Shown here: one piece after another, positions 28,596-37,510 of the stretch
How the letters are laid out: the number at the start of each line of letters is the position of its first letter
Numbering within the stretch: position 1 is the stretch's first letter
Assembly (NCBI RefSeq): GCF_000189755.2
Contig: NZ_KI912183.1
Coordinates: 1,428,257 to 1,492,256 of the forward strand
Source: Desulfotomaculum nigrificans DSM 574
GTDB lineage: Bacteria > Bacillota > Desulfotomaculia > Desulfotomaculales > Desulfotomaculaceae
Direction of reading: 5' to 3'
DNA length: 64,000 nucleotides
Position numbers and translations under genes: made by a program
The notes under the pieces: generated by a model
Seen by the model: the letters and a program-made list of their open reading frames with translations, nothing else
The model's database searches: none
What the model was told of the DNA's origin: nothing

Positions 28596-29945
28596 CTAGC
28601 GGTCGGGTAAAATACGGCGCTGAATGAAGTTAGTATAAACCTCGCCCCGGCGGAAGAAGGCATTGCCCAGTACTTTTTGGTGAAAGGGAATGGTTGTGGG
28701 CACACCCTCGATAACGAATTCACCCAGGGCCCTTTGCATCCGGCGAATGGCCTCATCCCTGTCCCGACCCCAAACAATCAGCTTACCGATCATGGAATCA
28801 TAAAAGGGAGGGATTTTATAACCGCTAAAAACAGCGCTGTCTACCCGGACACCCGGTCCCCCCGGCGGATGATAAATTTCGACGGTACCAGGGTGGGGCA
28901 TAAAGTTTTTATCCGGATCTTCGGCATTAATCCGGCACTCAATGGCCCAGCCGTCAATGCGAATGTCGGACTGGCCGTAACCCAGCGGTTCTCCGGCAGC
29001 AATACGAATTTGCTCCTTAATTAAGTCTATACCGGTAATTAATTCAGTAACCGGATGTTCTACCTGAATCCTGGTATTCATTTCAATAAAATAAAACTTA
29101 TTATGCTTATCTAATAAAAACTCTACGGTGCCGGCATTATAATAACCCACCGCTTTGGCCGCTTTAACCGCCATTTCCCCCATTTTACGGCGCAATGAGG
29201 GAGTTAATGCAGTGGAAGGAGCCTCCTCAATCACCTTTTGGTTGCGGCGTTGTATCGAGCAATCCCTTTCCCCCAGGTAAACGATATTACCCTCTTTGTC
29301 CCCCAGGATCTGAAATTCAATGTGTCTCGGTTGTTCCACATACTTTTCTAAATAAACATCCCCGTTACCAAAGGCAGCCTGGGCTTCAGCCTGGGCGGTA
29401 TTAATGGCTTTCAGTAAATCCTCTTCACTGTGGGCTACCCGCATACCGCGGCCCCCACCCCCGGCGGAAGCTTTAATTAGGACAGGATAACCAATTTCCT
29501 GGGCTACCTTCAGGGCTTCCTCCACATCTTTAATGGCCCCTTCGGAACCGGGTACAACCGGCACCCCGGCCTCAATCATGGTGCTGCGGGCCAGGGCCTT
29601 GTTACCCATATATTCAATAGCGTGGGCGGATGGCCCAATGAATGTGATACCGCAGTCCTCGCAGATTTCTGCAAAGTTGGCATTTTCAGCTAAGAAACCG
29701 TATCCGGGGTGGATGGCCTCCGCCCCGGAAACTTCCGCTGCACTAATTATGTTAGTGATATTCAGGTAACTTTTACCCGAGGGGGCCGGGCCAATGCAAT
29801 AGGCTTCATCAGCCAACCGTACCGGCAGACTGTCTCTGTCGGCCTCGGAGTATACGATTACTGTTCTTATATTTAGCTCCTGGCAGGCGCGGATAATGCG
29901 TAAGGCAATTTCGCCCCGGTTAGCTATTAATATTTTTTTAAACAT
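28596..29945 (-). CDS. accC: Biotin carboxylase (AccC / pyruvate carboxylase subunit A)
   Basis: 449 aa ATP-grasp enzyme that carboxylates biotin with bicarbonate and ATP. N-terminal [17 protein letters not shown]; Gly-rich ATP loop [13 protein letters not shown] (about 159); [20 protein letters not shown]; catalytic [16 protein letters not shown] (about 285). Length matches the family. It is 9 bp downstream of a PycB-AccB fusion, so it can serve pyruvate carboxylase, acetyl-CoA carboxylase, or both. Which substrate is used cannot be told from sequence. Confidence 0.95.
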   Translation of the reverse strand: MFKKILIANRGEIALRIIRACQELNIRTVIVYSEADRDSLPVRLADEAYCIGPAPSGKSYLNITNIISAAEVSGAEAIHPGYGFLAENANFAEICEDCGITFIGPSAHAIEYMGNKALARSTMIEAGVPVVPGSEGAIKDVEEALKVAQEIGYPVLIKASAGGGGRGMRVAHSEEDLLKAINTAQAEAQAAFGNGDVYLEKYVEQPRHIEFQILGDKEGNIVYLGERDCSIQRRNQKVIEEAPSTALTPSLRRKMGEMAVKAAKAVGYYNAGTVEFLLDKHNKFYFIEMNTRIQVEHPVTELITGIDLIKEQIRIAAGEPLGYGQSDIRIDGWAIECRINAEDPDKNFMPHPGTVEIYHPPGGPGVRVDSAVFSGYKIPPFYDSMIGKLIVWGRDRDEAIRRMQRALGEFVIEGVPTTIPFHQKVLGNAFFRRGEVYTNFIQRRILPDR

Positions 29946-29954
29946 GCCCTCTCC

Positions 29955-31862
29955 CTACTTCTTTTTAATTAGGAATAGTGTCTGACCATATTCAACCGGC
30001 TGGCCATTCTCTACTAAAATTTCTACTACCTCACCGGACACTTCGGCCTCTATTTCGTTCATTAATTTCATGGCTTCAATAATACAGAGGGTCTGGCCCG
30101 CCTGCACGGTGTCACCCACCTTAACAAAAGGATCGGCATCCGGTGCGGGAGCCCGGTAGAAGGTTCCCACCATGGGGGCGGTGACCGGTGTTAAGTCAGC
30201 GGCCGGCACAGCAGGTGCAGGAGCTGCTGCCGGAGCCGGGGCTACAGTGGCTTCCGCTGCTTTGGTTACCGCCGGAGCTTCCGGGGTGGTGGCGGTGGGA
30301 GCCGGAGTTACCGGGGCGGCAGACACCTTACCACCCTTGCGGATGGATACTTTGACCCCGTCACTTTCCAATTCTATCTCAGTAATATCCGTTTGGTCCA
30401 ATACTTTAATCAACTCTTTTAACTCATTAAGGTTCACGTTATTAGCCTCCTTGGTACTCTTGGCGGCATTAGTATCAGCCGGTGATCCCGGTTTAACGGA
30501 AGCAGCCTTCCGGTGCGGTCCTGTTTCTCCCCTTTTTCTGGCCTCAAAGAATTTGCGGGCCACCTGGGGGAACATGGCATAAGACAGCACATCTTCTTCA
30601 CTAACTGCCAAATCTTTTATTTCTTCCCTTAGTTTATCCAATTTTGGTTCCAGCAAGTCAGCGGGTCGACAGGTAATCATCTCTTTATCCCCCAGCACCT
30701 TGCGGCTGATGGCCGGGTCGATGCTGGCCGGGGGCTGGCCGTAATACCCCTGCACATATAATTTTACTTCACCGGGAATCAGCTTGTAGCGCTGGCCGGT
30801 AAGTACATTTAATACAGCCTGGGTGCCCACAATCTGGCTGGTGGGAGTTACCAGGGGCGGGTACCCCAGCTCTTCCCTGACCCGGGGAATCTCTTCTAAC
30901 ACCTCATCCAGCCGGTGCAGGGCTTTTTGTTCTTCTAACTGGGACACCAGGTTGGAAATCATACCTCCCGGCACCTGATGCTCAAACACCCGCATATCGT
31001 TAATGCGAGTAACGCCGCGCTGCTGCCCCAATTCCTTACGTAGATCTTCAAAATACTGGGCTATTTCAAACAAAGCCTTGATGCTTAACCCGGTATCATA
31101 GGGAGTTCCCTTCAGTGCCCGCACAACTGTCTCTACCGGTGGTTGGGAGGCGCCAAAGGCCATGGGTACCGAAGCAGTATCCACCACATCTACACCGGCC
31201 TCCGCGGCTTTTAAATAAGCCCCCACCGCCATGCCGCCTATGTAATGGCAGTGCAGCTGAACCGGAACGCTTAAATGGGATTTAAATAATTTAACCAATT
31301 CGTAAGCTTTAAAGGGTGCCAGTAAGCCGGCCATATCTTTAATGCAGATAGAGTCTGCTCCCAGTTCTTCCAATCGTAAAGCAGTTTCCAAATAATGTTC
31401 CGTGGTATGAACCGGACTAATGGTGTATACCACGGTAGCCTGGGCATGGGCACCGGCCTGCTTGGTTACTTGGATGGCCCTCTCCATATTGCGGATATCG
31501 TTTAAAGCATCAAATATACGGATGATATCCATGCCATTTTCCACGGTCTTATGAATAAAGGCCTCCAGAATATCATCCGGATAGTGCATATATCCTAAAA
31601 GGGACTGTCCCCGGAGAAGCATTTGCAGGGGGGTATTCTTGACATGTTTTTTAATCAGCCGTAAACGCTCCCATGGATCTTCATTAAGGAAGCGCAAGCA
31701 AACATCAAAGGTTGCCCCACCCCATACCTCCAAGGAGTGGAACCCCATTTGATCCAGTTTTTCCAGTATGGGCAACATGTCCTCGGTAGCCATTCTGGTA
31801 GCCCATAGACTCTGGTGCCCGTCACGCAGTGACGTATCGGTAATTTTTAAACGATGTGTCAT
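29955..31862 (-). CDS. pycB: Pyruvate carboxylase subunit B fused to an AccB-type biotin carrier
   Basis: 635 aa. Residues about 1-460 are a carboxyltransferase ([16 protein letters not shown], metal-binding [25 protein letters not shown]), as in PycB or oxaloacetate decarboxylase alpha. Residues about 485-635 look like an entire AccB protein: an AccB-type N-terminus ([20 protein letters not shown]), an Ala/Pro linker, then [17 protein letters not shown] and the biotin Lys in IEAMKLMNE. It stands at the locus where Bacillus has accB. Start is ATG 31862 behind GGGGAGG; an upstream GTG adds six residues. Pyruvate carboxylation is the likely role. Confidence 0.9.
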   Translation of the reverse strand: MTHRLKITDTSLRDGHQSLWATRMATEDMLPILEKLDQMGFHSLEVWGGATFDVCLRFLNEDPWERLRLIKKHVKNTPLQMLLRGQSLLGYMHYPDDILEAFIHKTVENGMDIIRIFDALNDIRNMERAIQVTKQAGAHAQATVVYTISPVHTTEHYLETALRLEELGADSICIKDMAGLLAPFKAYELVKLFKSHLSVPVQLHCHYIGGMAVGAYLKAAEAGVDVVDTASVPMAFGASQPPVETVVRALKGTPYDTGLSIKALFEIAQYFEDLRKELGQQRGVTRINDMRVFEHQVPGGMISNLVSQLEEQKALHRLDEVLEEIPRVREELGYPPLVTPTSQIVGTQAVLNVLTGQRYKLIPGEVKLYVQGYYGQPPASIDPAISRKVLGDKEMITCRPADLLEPKLDKLREEIKDLAVSEEDVLSYAMFPQVARKFFEARKRGETGPHRKAASVKPGSPADTNAAKSTKEANNVNLNELKELIKVLDQTDITEIELESDGVKVSIRKGGKVSAAPVTPAPTATTPEAPAVTKAAEATVAPAPAAAPAPAVPAADLTPVTAPMVGTFYRAPAPDADPFVKVGDTVQAGQTLCIIEAMKLMNEIEAEVSGEVVEILVENGQPVEYGQTLFLIKKK

Positions 31863-31889
31863 AACTCTTTCCTCCCCCACAACAGAAAG

Positions 31890-31917
31890 CTCAGGTTATT
31901 CTGAAGAAACCTGAGCA
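31890..31917. repeat. Hairpin in the pycB leader
   Basis: GCTCAGGTT and AACCTGAGC form a 9-bp stem about 30 nt upstream of pycB. On the minus strand it is followed by a weak T-run, so it could attenuate transcription. A second short stem (GTTTGG / CCAAAC) followed by CCCCCCTTTTT lies near 31970-31990, just after spoIIIAH, and may end that operon. Confidence 0.4.
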
Positions 31918-32048
31918 GATCCGTCAGTTGCCCTAAAGTAAGTCAATACATATAAATTATATAAAAAGGGGGGATGGTTTGGCTACCAAACTACTGCAAG
32001 TATACAATATTCTAGCATCCAGAATCAATTCCTCAAATTGAAAACAGT

Positions 32049-32606
32049 TTACATCTTGGGAATAATAACAATGTTTTGTTGGTCCACCCCGGTACTGCGG
32101 GAAACCAGGTCAGTAATTTTGATGGCATCCTCCTGGCCCAGGGATTTGGCTTGCACCACCACAGTAACATTCTTATCTTCCAGGAACACCACACAGTCCT
32201 TATATCCCTTGGCCCGGATAAGGCTTTCCACTTCCAGTTCCCTTTGCATATTTTTACTCATGACATATATTTCACCCTGGGCTTGCTTGCGGGTCTCCGC
32301 ATCGGTTTTAGGATTATTTATGATTTCCCGTTGCAAATCAATACTTTGACTCCGGCTCCTTTCCCTTTCTAATCGATATTCCTCAAAGTAGCCGCTGCTT
32401 TCCTTGGTCATGGTCTCATTGGTCTTAGTGTTCTTGTCATCCTGCACTTGTACCGCATCCCCTGAGGGTTTGGTGTCCGGCCGGATAATTACCTCCCCGG
32501 CTGTCTCTTTGCTATTAATATGGTTAAGACCTCCTTGCCAGCCCATAGCTAACAGGGTAATTCCCACTACAGTTAATAATCCCAGTAAAATGAATCTTTT
32601 GGGCAT
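32049..32606 (-). CDS. spoIIIAH: Stage III sporulation protein AH
   Basis: 185 aa. One N-terminal transmembrane helix (about 4-22: RFILLGLLTVVGITLLAMG), then an extracytoplasmic helical stretch and a ring-building (YscJ/FliF-like) domain around KDCVVFLEDKNVTVVVQAK. In Bacillus it binds SpoIIQ to form the feeding channel between mother cell and forespore. I start at ATG 32606, behind GCAGGTG. It is the last gene of the spoIIIA operon. Confidence 0.92.
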   Translation of the reverse strand: MPKRFILLGLLTVVGITLLAMGWQGGLNHINSKETAGEVIIRPDTKPSGDAVQVQDDKNTKTNETMTKESSGYFEEYRLERERSRSQSIDLQREIINNPKTDAETRKQAQGEIYVMSKNMQRELEVESLIRAKGYKDCVVFLEDKNVTVVVQAKSLGQEDAIKITDLVSRSTGVDQQNIVIIPKM

Positions 32607-32607
32607 G

Positions 32608-33228
32608 CTATTCACCTGCCTTTTTAGCCATTACAATAACCTTGTGGGGCTCTACCCCCAGGGCCACCTGGGCAGCCCGGAACAATTCCGCCCTTACTTT
32701 GGGATCATTGGCCCCCTCGGCCACCACCAGCACACCCGCCACTTTGGGAGCTACCTCCCGGCTCATTACCGGTGTTTCTTCCCCGTTGCGGGTGACCAAA
32801 ACCAATTGGCCGCTATCCGTATCTTCGGTCAGAGTTCTGGTGCCGCCGGATTGATCCCGTTCCTGGGTGGTCTTCTTTCCGGTGGAAGTATTAACGGCAT
32901 ACTCAGTCTGGGTGGAACTTTCCAGTCTTACCGTTACCTTAACTTGGCCGGCCCCGTCCACCTGCTGCAGCATATCCCGCAGTTTTTCCGCCAGATAATC
33001 CTCCTCCGCAGCCATGGCTGTTTTTTCAGGGGATTTGGGGGTTATCTCCCGGGTTTCTTTAACTGGCGACGGGTTGGTTTGTTCAGCCGGTTTATCGCCC
33101 CAACTGCCCAATAAAATAAGTCCCACCCCCACGATCAACCCGGCGGCCATGAACTTTAATTTTTTAACTTGTTCCTTCTTAGGGCCGTCCGTTTCGCCGT
33201 CGCCCATCAATTTTTTTAATAAGCTCAT
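32608..33228 (-). CDS. spoIIIAG: Stage III sporulation protein AG
   Basis: 206 aa. A single transmembrane helix (about 26-44: FMAAGLIVGVGLILLGSWG) precedes an extracytoplasmic ring-building domain (VKVTVRLESSTQTEYAVN, VLVVAEGANDPKVRAEL). It forms a large ring in the channel. Start is ATG 33228 behind AAGGAGG; the longer frame runs into the repeat upstream. It is separated from spoIIIAF by a palindromic repeat. Confidence 0.93.
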   Translation of the reverse strand: MSLLKKLMGDGETDGPKKEQVKKLKFMAAGLIVGVGLILLGSWGDKPAEQTNPSPVKETREITPKSPEKTAMAAEEDYLAEKLRDMLQQVDGAGQVKVTVRLESSTQTEYAVNTSTGKKTTQERDQSGGTRTLTEDTDSGQLVLVTRNGEETPVMSREVAPKVAGVLVVAEGANDPKVRAELFRAAQVALGVEPHKVIVMAKKAGE

Positions 33229-33263
33229 GTAGTGACCTCCTTGCTTATACTGCATTTTCTTAT

Positions 33264-33363
33264 GGGTCAGCTGTTCGCTGTTAGCTGTTCGCTTTTGGCA
33301 CAAGCATTCCGGCCCATAAAGCATACCCAAAAGTCGAATGGCGAACGGCGAACAGCCAGACCC
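33264..33363. repeat. Dispersed palindromic intergenic repeat, copy 4 (inside the spoIIIA operon)
   Basis: A 100-bp imperfect inverted repeat: GGGTCAGCTGTTCGCTG at the left, GGCGAACAGCCAGACCC at the right. The left arm repeats a 7-bp unit (AGCTGTT, CGCTGTT). The CCCAAAAGAAGTAC beyond it resembles the outer module of copies 1 to 3. It lies between spoIIIAF and spoIIIAG. Confidence 0.65.
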
Positions 33364-33409
33364 AAAAGAAGTACTTGCACAAGAAGCTGATAGCTGATGC
33401 CTGATCCGA

Positions 33410-34051
33410 CTACTTTTCCCTTAAGACAACCTGTACTCGATCCACCGGCAGGTTATAAAAGTTTGCTACAGTTTGGGCCAGCTCTTTGGCCTTTTTACTA
33501 TCTAATGACTTACCAGCGGGACTCTGGTTAGCGGGATCCACCGCCCCCACCGTTACTTCCACCTGTTGTACCGGCCGGACAGAGTTTGCATCACCTTCAT
33601 TACCCGCCGCCTGGTCCGGGGTAACCTCCAAAACAATGCCGATTAGTCGTCCATAGTCACCATCCGCCGGATCAGAGGAAACTTTCACCTGGGCACCGGT
33701 TACATTTAACCCATGGTTAAGCTTGGCCAAAGCCAAAACCTGCTTTTCTATGCCCCGCCGGTATTCGGCCAGTGCCTGTTGTTTCTGATCACCGGCTAAT
33801 TTTTGACCATCAGCCAGGATCTTATCCACCCCCGCACTGGTCCGGCTTAGTACCGGTACCTCCAGTTTAAAATCCTGTTTTATAAGACCCGCTGCGGTTT
33901 CCAACACCAATACCACCACCATCAGACCCATAACCATCTTGACATAACTATGCATTTGATTATTGGGCAAGAGCATTTCTAAAAAAACTGCCAGCACAAT
34001 AATAACCACTAAAACCTGCACCAGTGTCTTGATACTTTCCAATGGCTTCAT
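33410..34051 (-). CDS. spoIIIAF: Stage III sporulation protein AF
   Basis: 213 aa. Two N-terminal transmembrane helices (about 9-27 and 35-53) and a C-terminal extracytoplasmic domain with a PVDRVQVVLREK end. Part of the SpoIIIA complex. Start is uncertain: ATG 34051 or a TTG 9 nt later. Confidence 0.88.
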   Translation of the reverse strand: MKPLESIKTLVQVLVVIIVLAVFLEMLLPNNQMHSYVKMVMGLMVVVLVLETAAGLIKQDFKLEVPVLSRTSAGVDKILADGQKLAGDQKQQALAEYRRGIEKQVLALAKLNHGLNVTGAQVKVSSDPADGDYGRLIGIVLEVTPDQAAGNEGDANSVRPVQQVEVTVGAVDPANQSPAGKSLDSKKAKELAQTVANFYNLPVDRVQVVLREK

Positions 34052-34057
34052 CACCCC

Positions 34058-35227
34058 TTACCGTAGCATAGTCATCAAATCACCCATTCCTACTACAATG
34101 GTGATGGCGAAGAAAAACAGTAACCCAACGGTGGCCACTGCCGCAAAGACGGCCAACAGGCTGTTACCCAACCCGGTCAGGCAATCAGCCATTTGTTTAT
34201 CCCCCACCGGCTGAATTAAGGCGCCGGCCAGTTTGTAGACAAAGGCTACAGCAAATATTTTTAACATCGGTAAAACGGTCAGTATAAAAATAATCACCAC
34301 ACCGGCTATACCCACGGCATTTTTAATCAATAGGGATGATCCGATCACTGCATCCAGGGCATCTGAAAACATACCGCCCACCACCGGTATAAAGGCATCG
34401 GTGGCAAATTTAGCAGTTCGGATGGCCACCCCATCGGTGACTGATCCCGCCACCCCTTTAATGGCTAACAGCCCCAAAAAGATGGTGGAACACAGCCCCA
34501 TGACCGTCATCCCCACTGTTTTCATTAGGTCTGCCAGACGAGATACTTGGAATTTTTCCGTGATATAACTTAAAATTCCTAAAATAGCCGAGAAAAAGAT
34601 TAACGGAAAAACAATGTTTTTAATCACCGTACCTATGGCACTGATGGAACCAAAGATTAAGGGATGAAAGATGGTTGTGGAAGCCACACCCCCCATGGCC
34701 GCCAGCAGGGTCAACAGCAGTGGTAGCAGAGCCTGCATAAATTGCACCATATTGTCCACCGCCTCCCGGCCGATATTAACGGCCAGGGTAAATGTACCCA
34801 CCGCCAGGCTGATGAGGGCCATATAACTGACCACATAAGCCAGTTTCCCCGTGGTACCCTTCTCAAAGGCCCCCATAAGATTTTGCAGCAGGGCACAGAT
34901 AATGGCCAGTACCACCAATTTACCCAGCAGCGAGGTGTTAGCCACCACTTCCTTAAACAGATATTTTAGTAATCCGGTAAAGATATCTGATACCTGCCAA
35001 TCTAAATCGCCCTTAACTAATTGGGTAACTAATTCCTTAAACTTTAGTTCCGGTACCGCACCTTCAATATCCGCGTTCAGGTTACGCACGAATTCCTCCA
35101 GTTTGTTCATCTCCAGCTGAGCCAATTGCCCCTCCGGACTCAGGCCGGGCTGTTCCGATGCCGCCTGTACAGAAACCGGTGATAGCAGCAAACATATTAA
35201 CATGATGATTAAGATCAATCTGGGCAA
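34058..35227 (-). CDS. spoIIIAE: Stage III sporulation protein AE
   Basis: About 389 aa. An N-terminal signal-like segment is followed by an extracytoplasmic region and about seven membrane helices. GGVASTTIFHPLIFGSI and VGGMFSDALDAVIGSSLLIKN are family blocks. It is the large membrane subunit of the mother-cell side. I chose TTG 35227, 8 nt after GGTGG; GTG 35239 lies in that site. Confidence 0.9.
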   Translation of the reverse strand: MPRLILIIMLICLLLSPVSVQAASEQPGLSPEGQLAQLEMNKLEEFVRNLNADIEGAVPELKFKELVTQLVKGDLDWQVSDIFTGLLKYLFKEVVANTSLLGKLVVLAIICALLQNLMGAFEKGTTGKLAYVVSYMALISLAVGTFTLAVNIGREAVDNMVQFMQALLPLLLTLLAAMGGVASTTIFHPLIFGSISAIGTVIKNIVFPLIFFSAILGILSYITEKFQVSRLADLMKTVGMTVMGLCSTIFLGLLAIKGVAGSVTDGVAIRTAKFATDAFIPVVGGMFSDALDAVIGSSLLIKNAVGIAGVVIIFILTVLPMLKIFAVAFVYKLAGALIQPVGDKQMADCLTGLGNSLLAVFAAVATVGLLFFFAITIVVGMGDLMTMLR

Positions 35228-35240
35228 TCTTATCCCCACC

Positions 35241-35627
35241 TTACGGTACCAGTTTTAAAAGTGATTGCAGCACTGCGATAATAATGGGTACGGCCATCAC
35301 CAGTACAATAATTTTGGCGGCAAATTCAATCTTTGCAGCTAACGTTCCCTCCCCGGCATCCCGGCAGATCTGGGAGCCAAAGTCAGCGATATAGGCGATA
35401 CCGACAATCTTTAAAATGGTGCTCATATAAACCATATTGACATTGGCCTGATTGGCCAGATCCTTAAGCACATTAAATACAGCGCTGATTTGGGGTAACA
35501 TGACAAGAAAAATAATAATGCCAGCCACCATGCTCAATAAAACCGCCATAGGCGGCTTTTGCTGTCTTAAAATTATGGCCAGGACGCAAACCACCAGCCC
35601 TAATCCAACTATTTGCAAAATATCCAT
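35241..35627 (-). CDS. spoIIIAD: Stage III sporulation protein AD
   Basis: 128 aa with about four transmembrane helices; FGSQICRDAGEGTLAAKIEFAAK is the conserved cytoplasmic loop. GGGGTGG precedes the ATG. It is close to spoIIIAC in fold. Confidence 0.93.
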   Translation of the reverse strand: MDILQIVGLGLVVCVLAIILRQQKPPMAVLLSMVAGIIIFLVMLPQISAVFNVLKDLANQANVNMVYMSTILKIVGIAYIADFGSQICRDAGEGTLAAKIEFAAKIIVLVMAVPIIIAVLQSLLKLVP

Positions 35628-35691
35628 GGCTTTGCCACCCCACTTTTTAGAAGTGAGAAATTAGAGGTTAGAACCATCCTTCTAAGCTTTA

Positions 35692-35895
35692 TTAAAAAAG
35701 CTTAAACACAGACTTAACTTGGTCAAATAAACCGCCTAAGAGCTGTACCACCCAAAATAACACTACTGTCAGCCCGCCAAGGGTGGCCAGAATCGCATAG
35801 TCATCCTTTTTGTACTCCTTTAGGATGGTACTTAATACCGCCGTTAGAATCCCTACTCCGGCAATTTTAAAGATCAGATCAATGTTACCGTTCAT
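35692..35895 (-). CDS. spoIIIAC: Stage III sporulation protein AC
   Basis: 67 aa, two transmembrane helices (about 7-25 and 34-55), with LSTILKEYKKDDYAILA between them. Length and sequence match the family. Confidence 0.93.
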   Translation of the reverse strand: MNGNIDLIFKIAGVGILTAVLSTILKEYKKDDYAILATLGGLTVVLFWVVQLLGGLFDQVKSVFKLF

Positions 35896-35910
35896 AACCT
35901 TTCCCCTTTC

Positions 35911-36429
35911 CTAGATAAGGATAAGAACTATGGTGAGCCCCCCTAGAAAACCAAGATAGTTATAAACCTTGGTGTTCCTGGCGGATGCATCCTCAGCTTT
36001 CGCCTGCTCCATTTGCAGTTGTTCCTTGGTCAGCACCAAATGCTTAACCTGATCTTCCCGGTCAGAAATCCCCAGGGCGTTGCCTAATTCTTGCAGGATA
36101 GCCCGGTCGCACCGATTCAGAGCAGATTTAGGATAATAATCGGCAATGGCTGTTTCCCAGGCCTCCCTGGCCGTAACCCCGCGCATGGTTAATAATTCTT
36201 CACTGGCCCGCCTAAACAGCTGGGCCACTCGGCTGTCGCACCGCTCAGCCACCAGGGCCAGGGCTTCGGGCAAGGGGGTAGCACCGTAGGAGATCTCTGT
36301 TTCCAACATCTGTAGTGCGTTCCGTAAAGCTCTGATCTCCCCCGGCCGACGGCTATAATTACTGGCGATGGTCATGCCCATCAAGGTACAAGATAAAACA
36401 ACCACCGCCGATCCTAATAACTTCAGCAT
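35911..36429 (-). CDS. spoIIIAB: Stage III sporulation protein AB
   Basis: 172 aa. N- and C-terminal transmembrane helices flank a helical cytoplasmic domain (LRNALQMLETEISYGATPLPEAL) resembling GspF-type secretion platforms. The start overlaps spoIIIAA by 7 bp. Confidence 0.93.
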   Translation of the reverse strand: MLKLLGSAVVVLSCTLMGMTIASNYSRRPGEIRALRNALQMLETEISYGATPLPEALALVAERCDSRVAQLFRRASEELLTMRGVTAREAWETAIADYYPKSALNRCDRAILQELGNALGISDREDQVKHLVLTKEQLQMEQAKAEDASARNTKVYNYLGFLGGLTIVLILI

Positions 36430-37394
36430 TTTTTCACCCCCAACGACCGCATGGACCGGCCGTCAATAATATCTTCAATAGTACCAACACCCTTGGAGCG
36501 ACCCAATATAACAAACCGTTGAATGGCTTTAATCTGAAACAAATACTGCAGCGCCGGGCGGTCTGTCAATTCTTCCAACGAGGCCCCGTGTACCGTAGTC
36601 AGTACCTTTACTCCGGCATTAACCATTTCCTCCAGGGCAGCAATATCCTCCGGTCGCCCGATTTCATCGGTGGCAATCACCTGGGGGCCCATGGAACGTA
36701 ACAGCATCATCATACCGGCCGCCTTGGGACAGGCATCTAATACATCAGTCCGGGGGCCGATGTCCCGCTGGGGCACCCCCCGGTAACAACCGGCAATTTC
36801 CGAACGCTCGTCCACTACACCCACAGTCATGCCCGGCAAGCCAAGTTCCGGCACTCCTTCACTTAATCTGCGTACCAAATCCCGTAACAGGGTTGTTTTA
36901 CCGCAACGGGGCGGTGAAACCAGCATGGTATGGTAAAATCGGCCCTCCGGGGAAATGAGATAGGGCAGCACCTTATCCGCCACCCCCACCAGGGCCCGGG
37001 AAATTCTAAAATTAAATCCGGAAATATATTTGATATTTTTAACCCGTCCTTGTTCCGTCAGAACCTTACCGGTAATGCCCACCCGGTGGCCTCCTGGCAA
37101 CGTAATAAATCCGTTGCGCAACTCCTCTTCCAGGGCATAAATGGAACTTCTACTAACCAGTTGGGTTACTCTTTCCACATCCACTGAATTAATTACATAG
37201 GCCTCACCGGGACTGGCGGTTACTGTTCCCCCCTCGGTGATATAACAATCACCCTGGGCCAGCCCCAGCATCAGAGGTCGTCCCTGGCGGATACGAATCT
37301 CTTCCGCCGTTTCTTTAACGGCGGCTGGCAAAGCACTTAACATCTGGCGCAGGTTCAAGGGTAGTAAATTTAATACTTCATCCAAAACTGACAT
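36423..37394 (-). CDS. spoIIIAA: Stage III sporulation protein AA, ATPase
   Basis: 323 aa secretion-type ATPase. Walker A (VSPPRCGKTTLLRDL, about 160), Walker B-like VIATDEIGRPEDIAALEE, and HGASLEEL. It powers the SpoIIIA-SpoIIQ channel. First gene of the operon, with GGGAGG before ATG. No clear sigma-E promoter was identified in the 116-bp upstream gap. Confidence 0.95.
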   Translation of the reverse strand: MSVLDEVLNLLPLNLRQMLSALPAAVKETAEEIRIRQGRPLMLGLAQGDCYITEGGTVTASPGEAYVINSVDVERVTQLVSRSSIYALEEELRNGFITLPGGHRVGITGKVLTEQGRVKNIKYISGFNFRISRALVGVADKVLPYLISPEGRFYHTMLVSPPRCGKTTLLRDLVRRLSEGVPELGLPGMTVGVVDERSEIAGCYRGVPQRDIGPRTDVLDACPKAAGMMMLLRSMGPQVIATDEIGRPEDIAALEEMVNAGVKVLTTVHGASLEELTDRPALQYLFQIKAIQRFVILGRSKGVGTIEDIIDGRSMRSLGVKKC

Positions 37395-37467
37395 AGTTTG
37401 TCCCTCCCCCTATTTATACATATTTGTTAAGCAACCAATTTATGCCATTTACCCTCTGCTTCCGGAC

Positions 37468-37496
37468 AAAAAATAAGAGTGCCTAATGGCACTCTT
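37468..37496 (-). terminator. Terminator of the CuAO-N domain gene
   Basis: Minus strand AAGAGTGCC / GGCACTCTT with a 4-nt loop, then ATTTTTTG. Confidence 0.9.
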
Positions 37497-37510
37497 ACTA
37501 ACAATTTCAT

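Noticed and set aside
32404-33114. Plus-strand ORF of 236 codons
   Set aside because: It is antisense to spoIIIAH and spoIIIAG, which have clear family motifs, ribosome sites and operon context.
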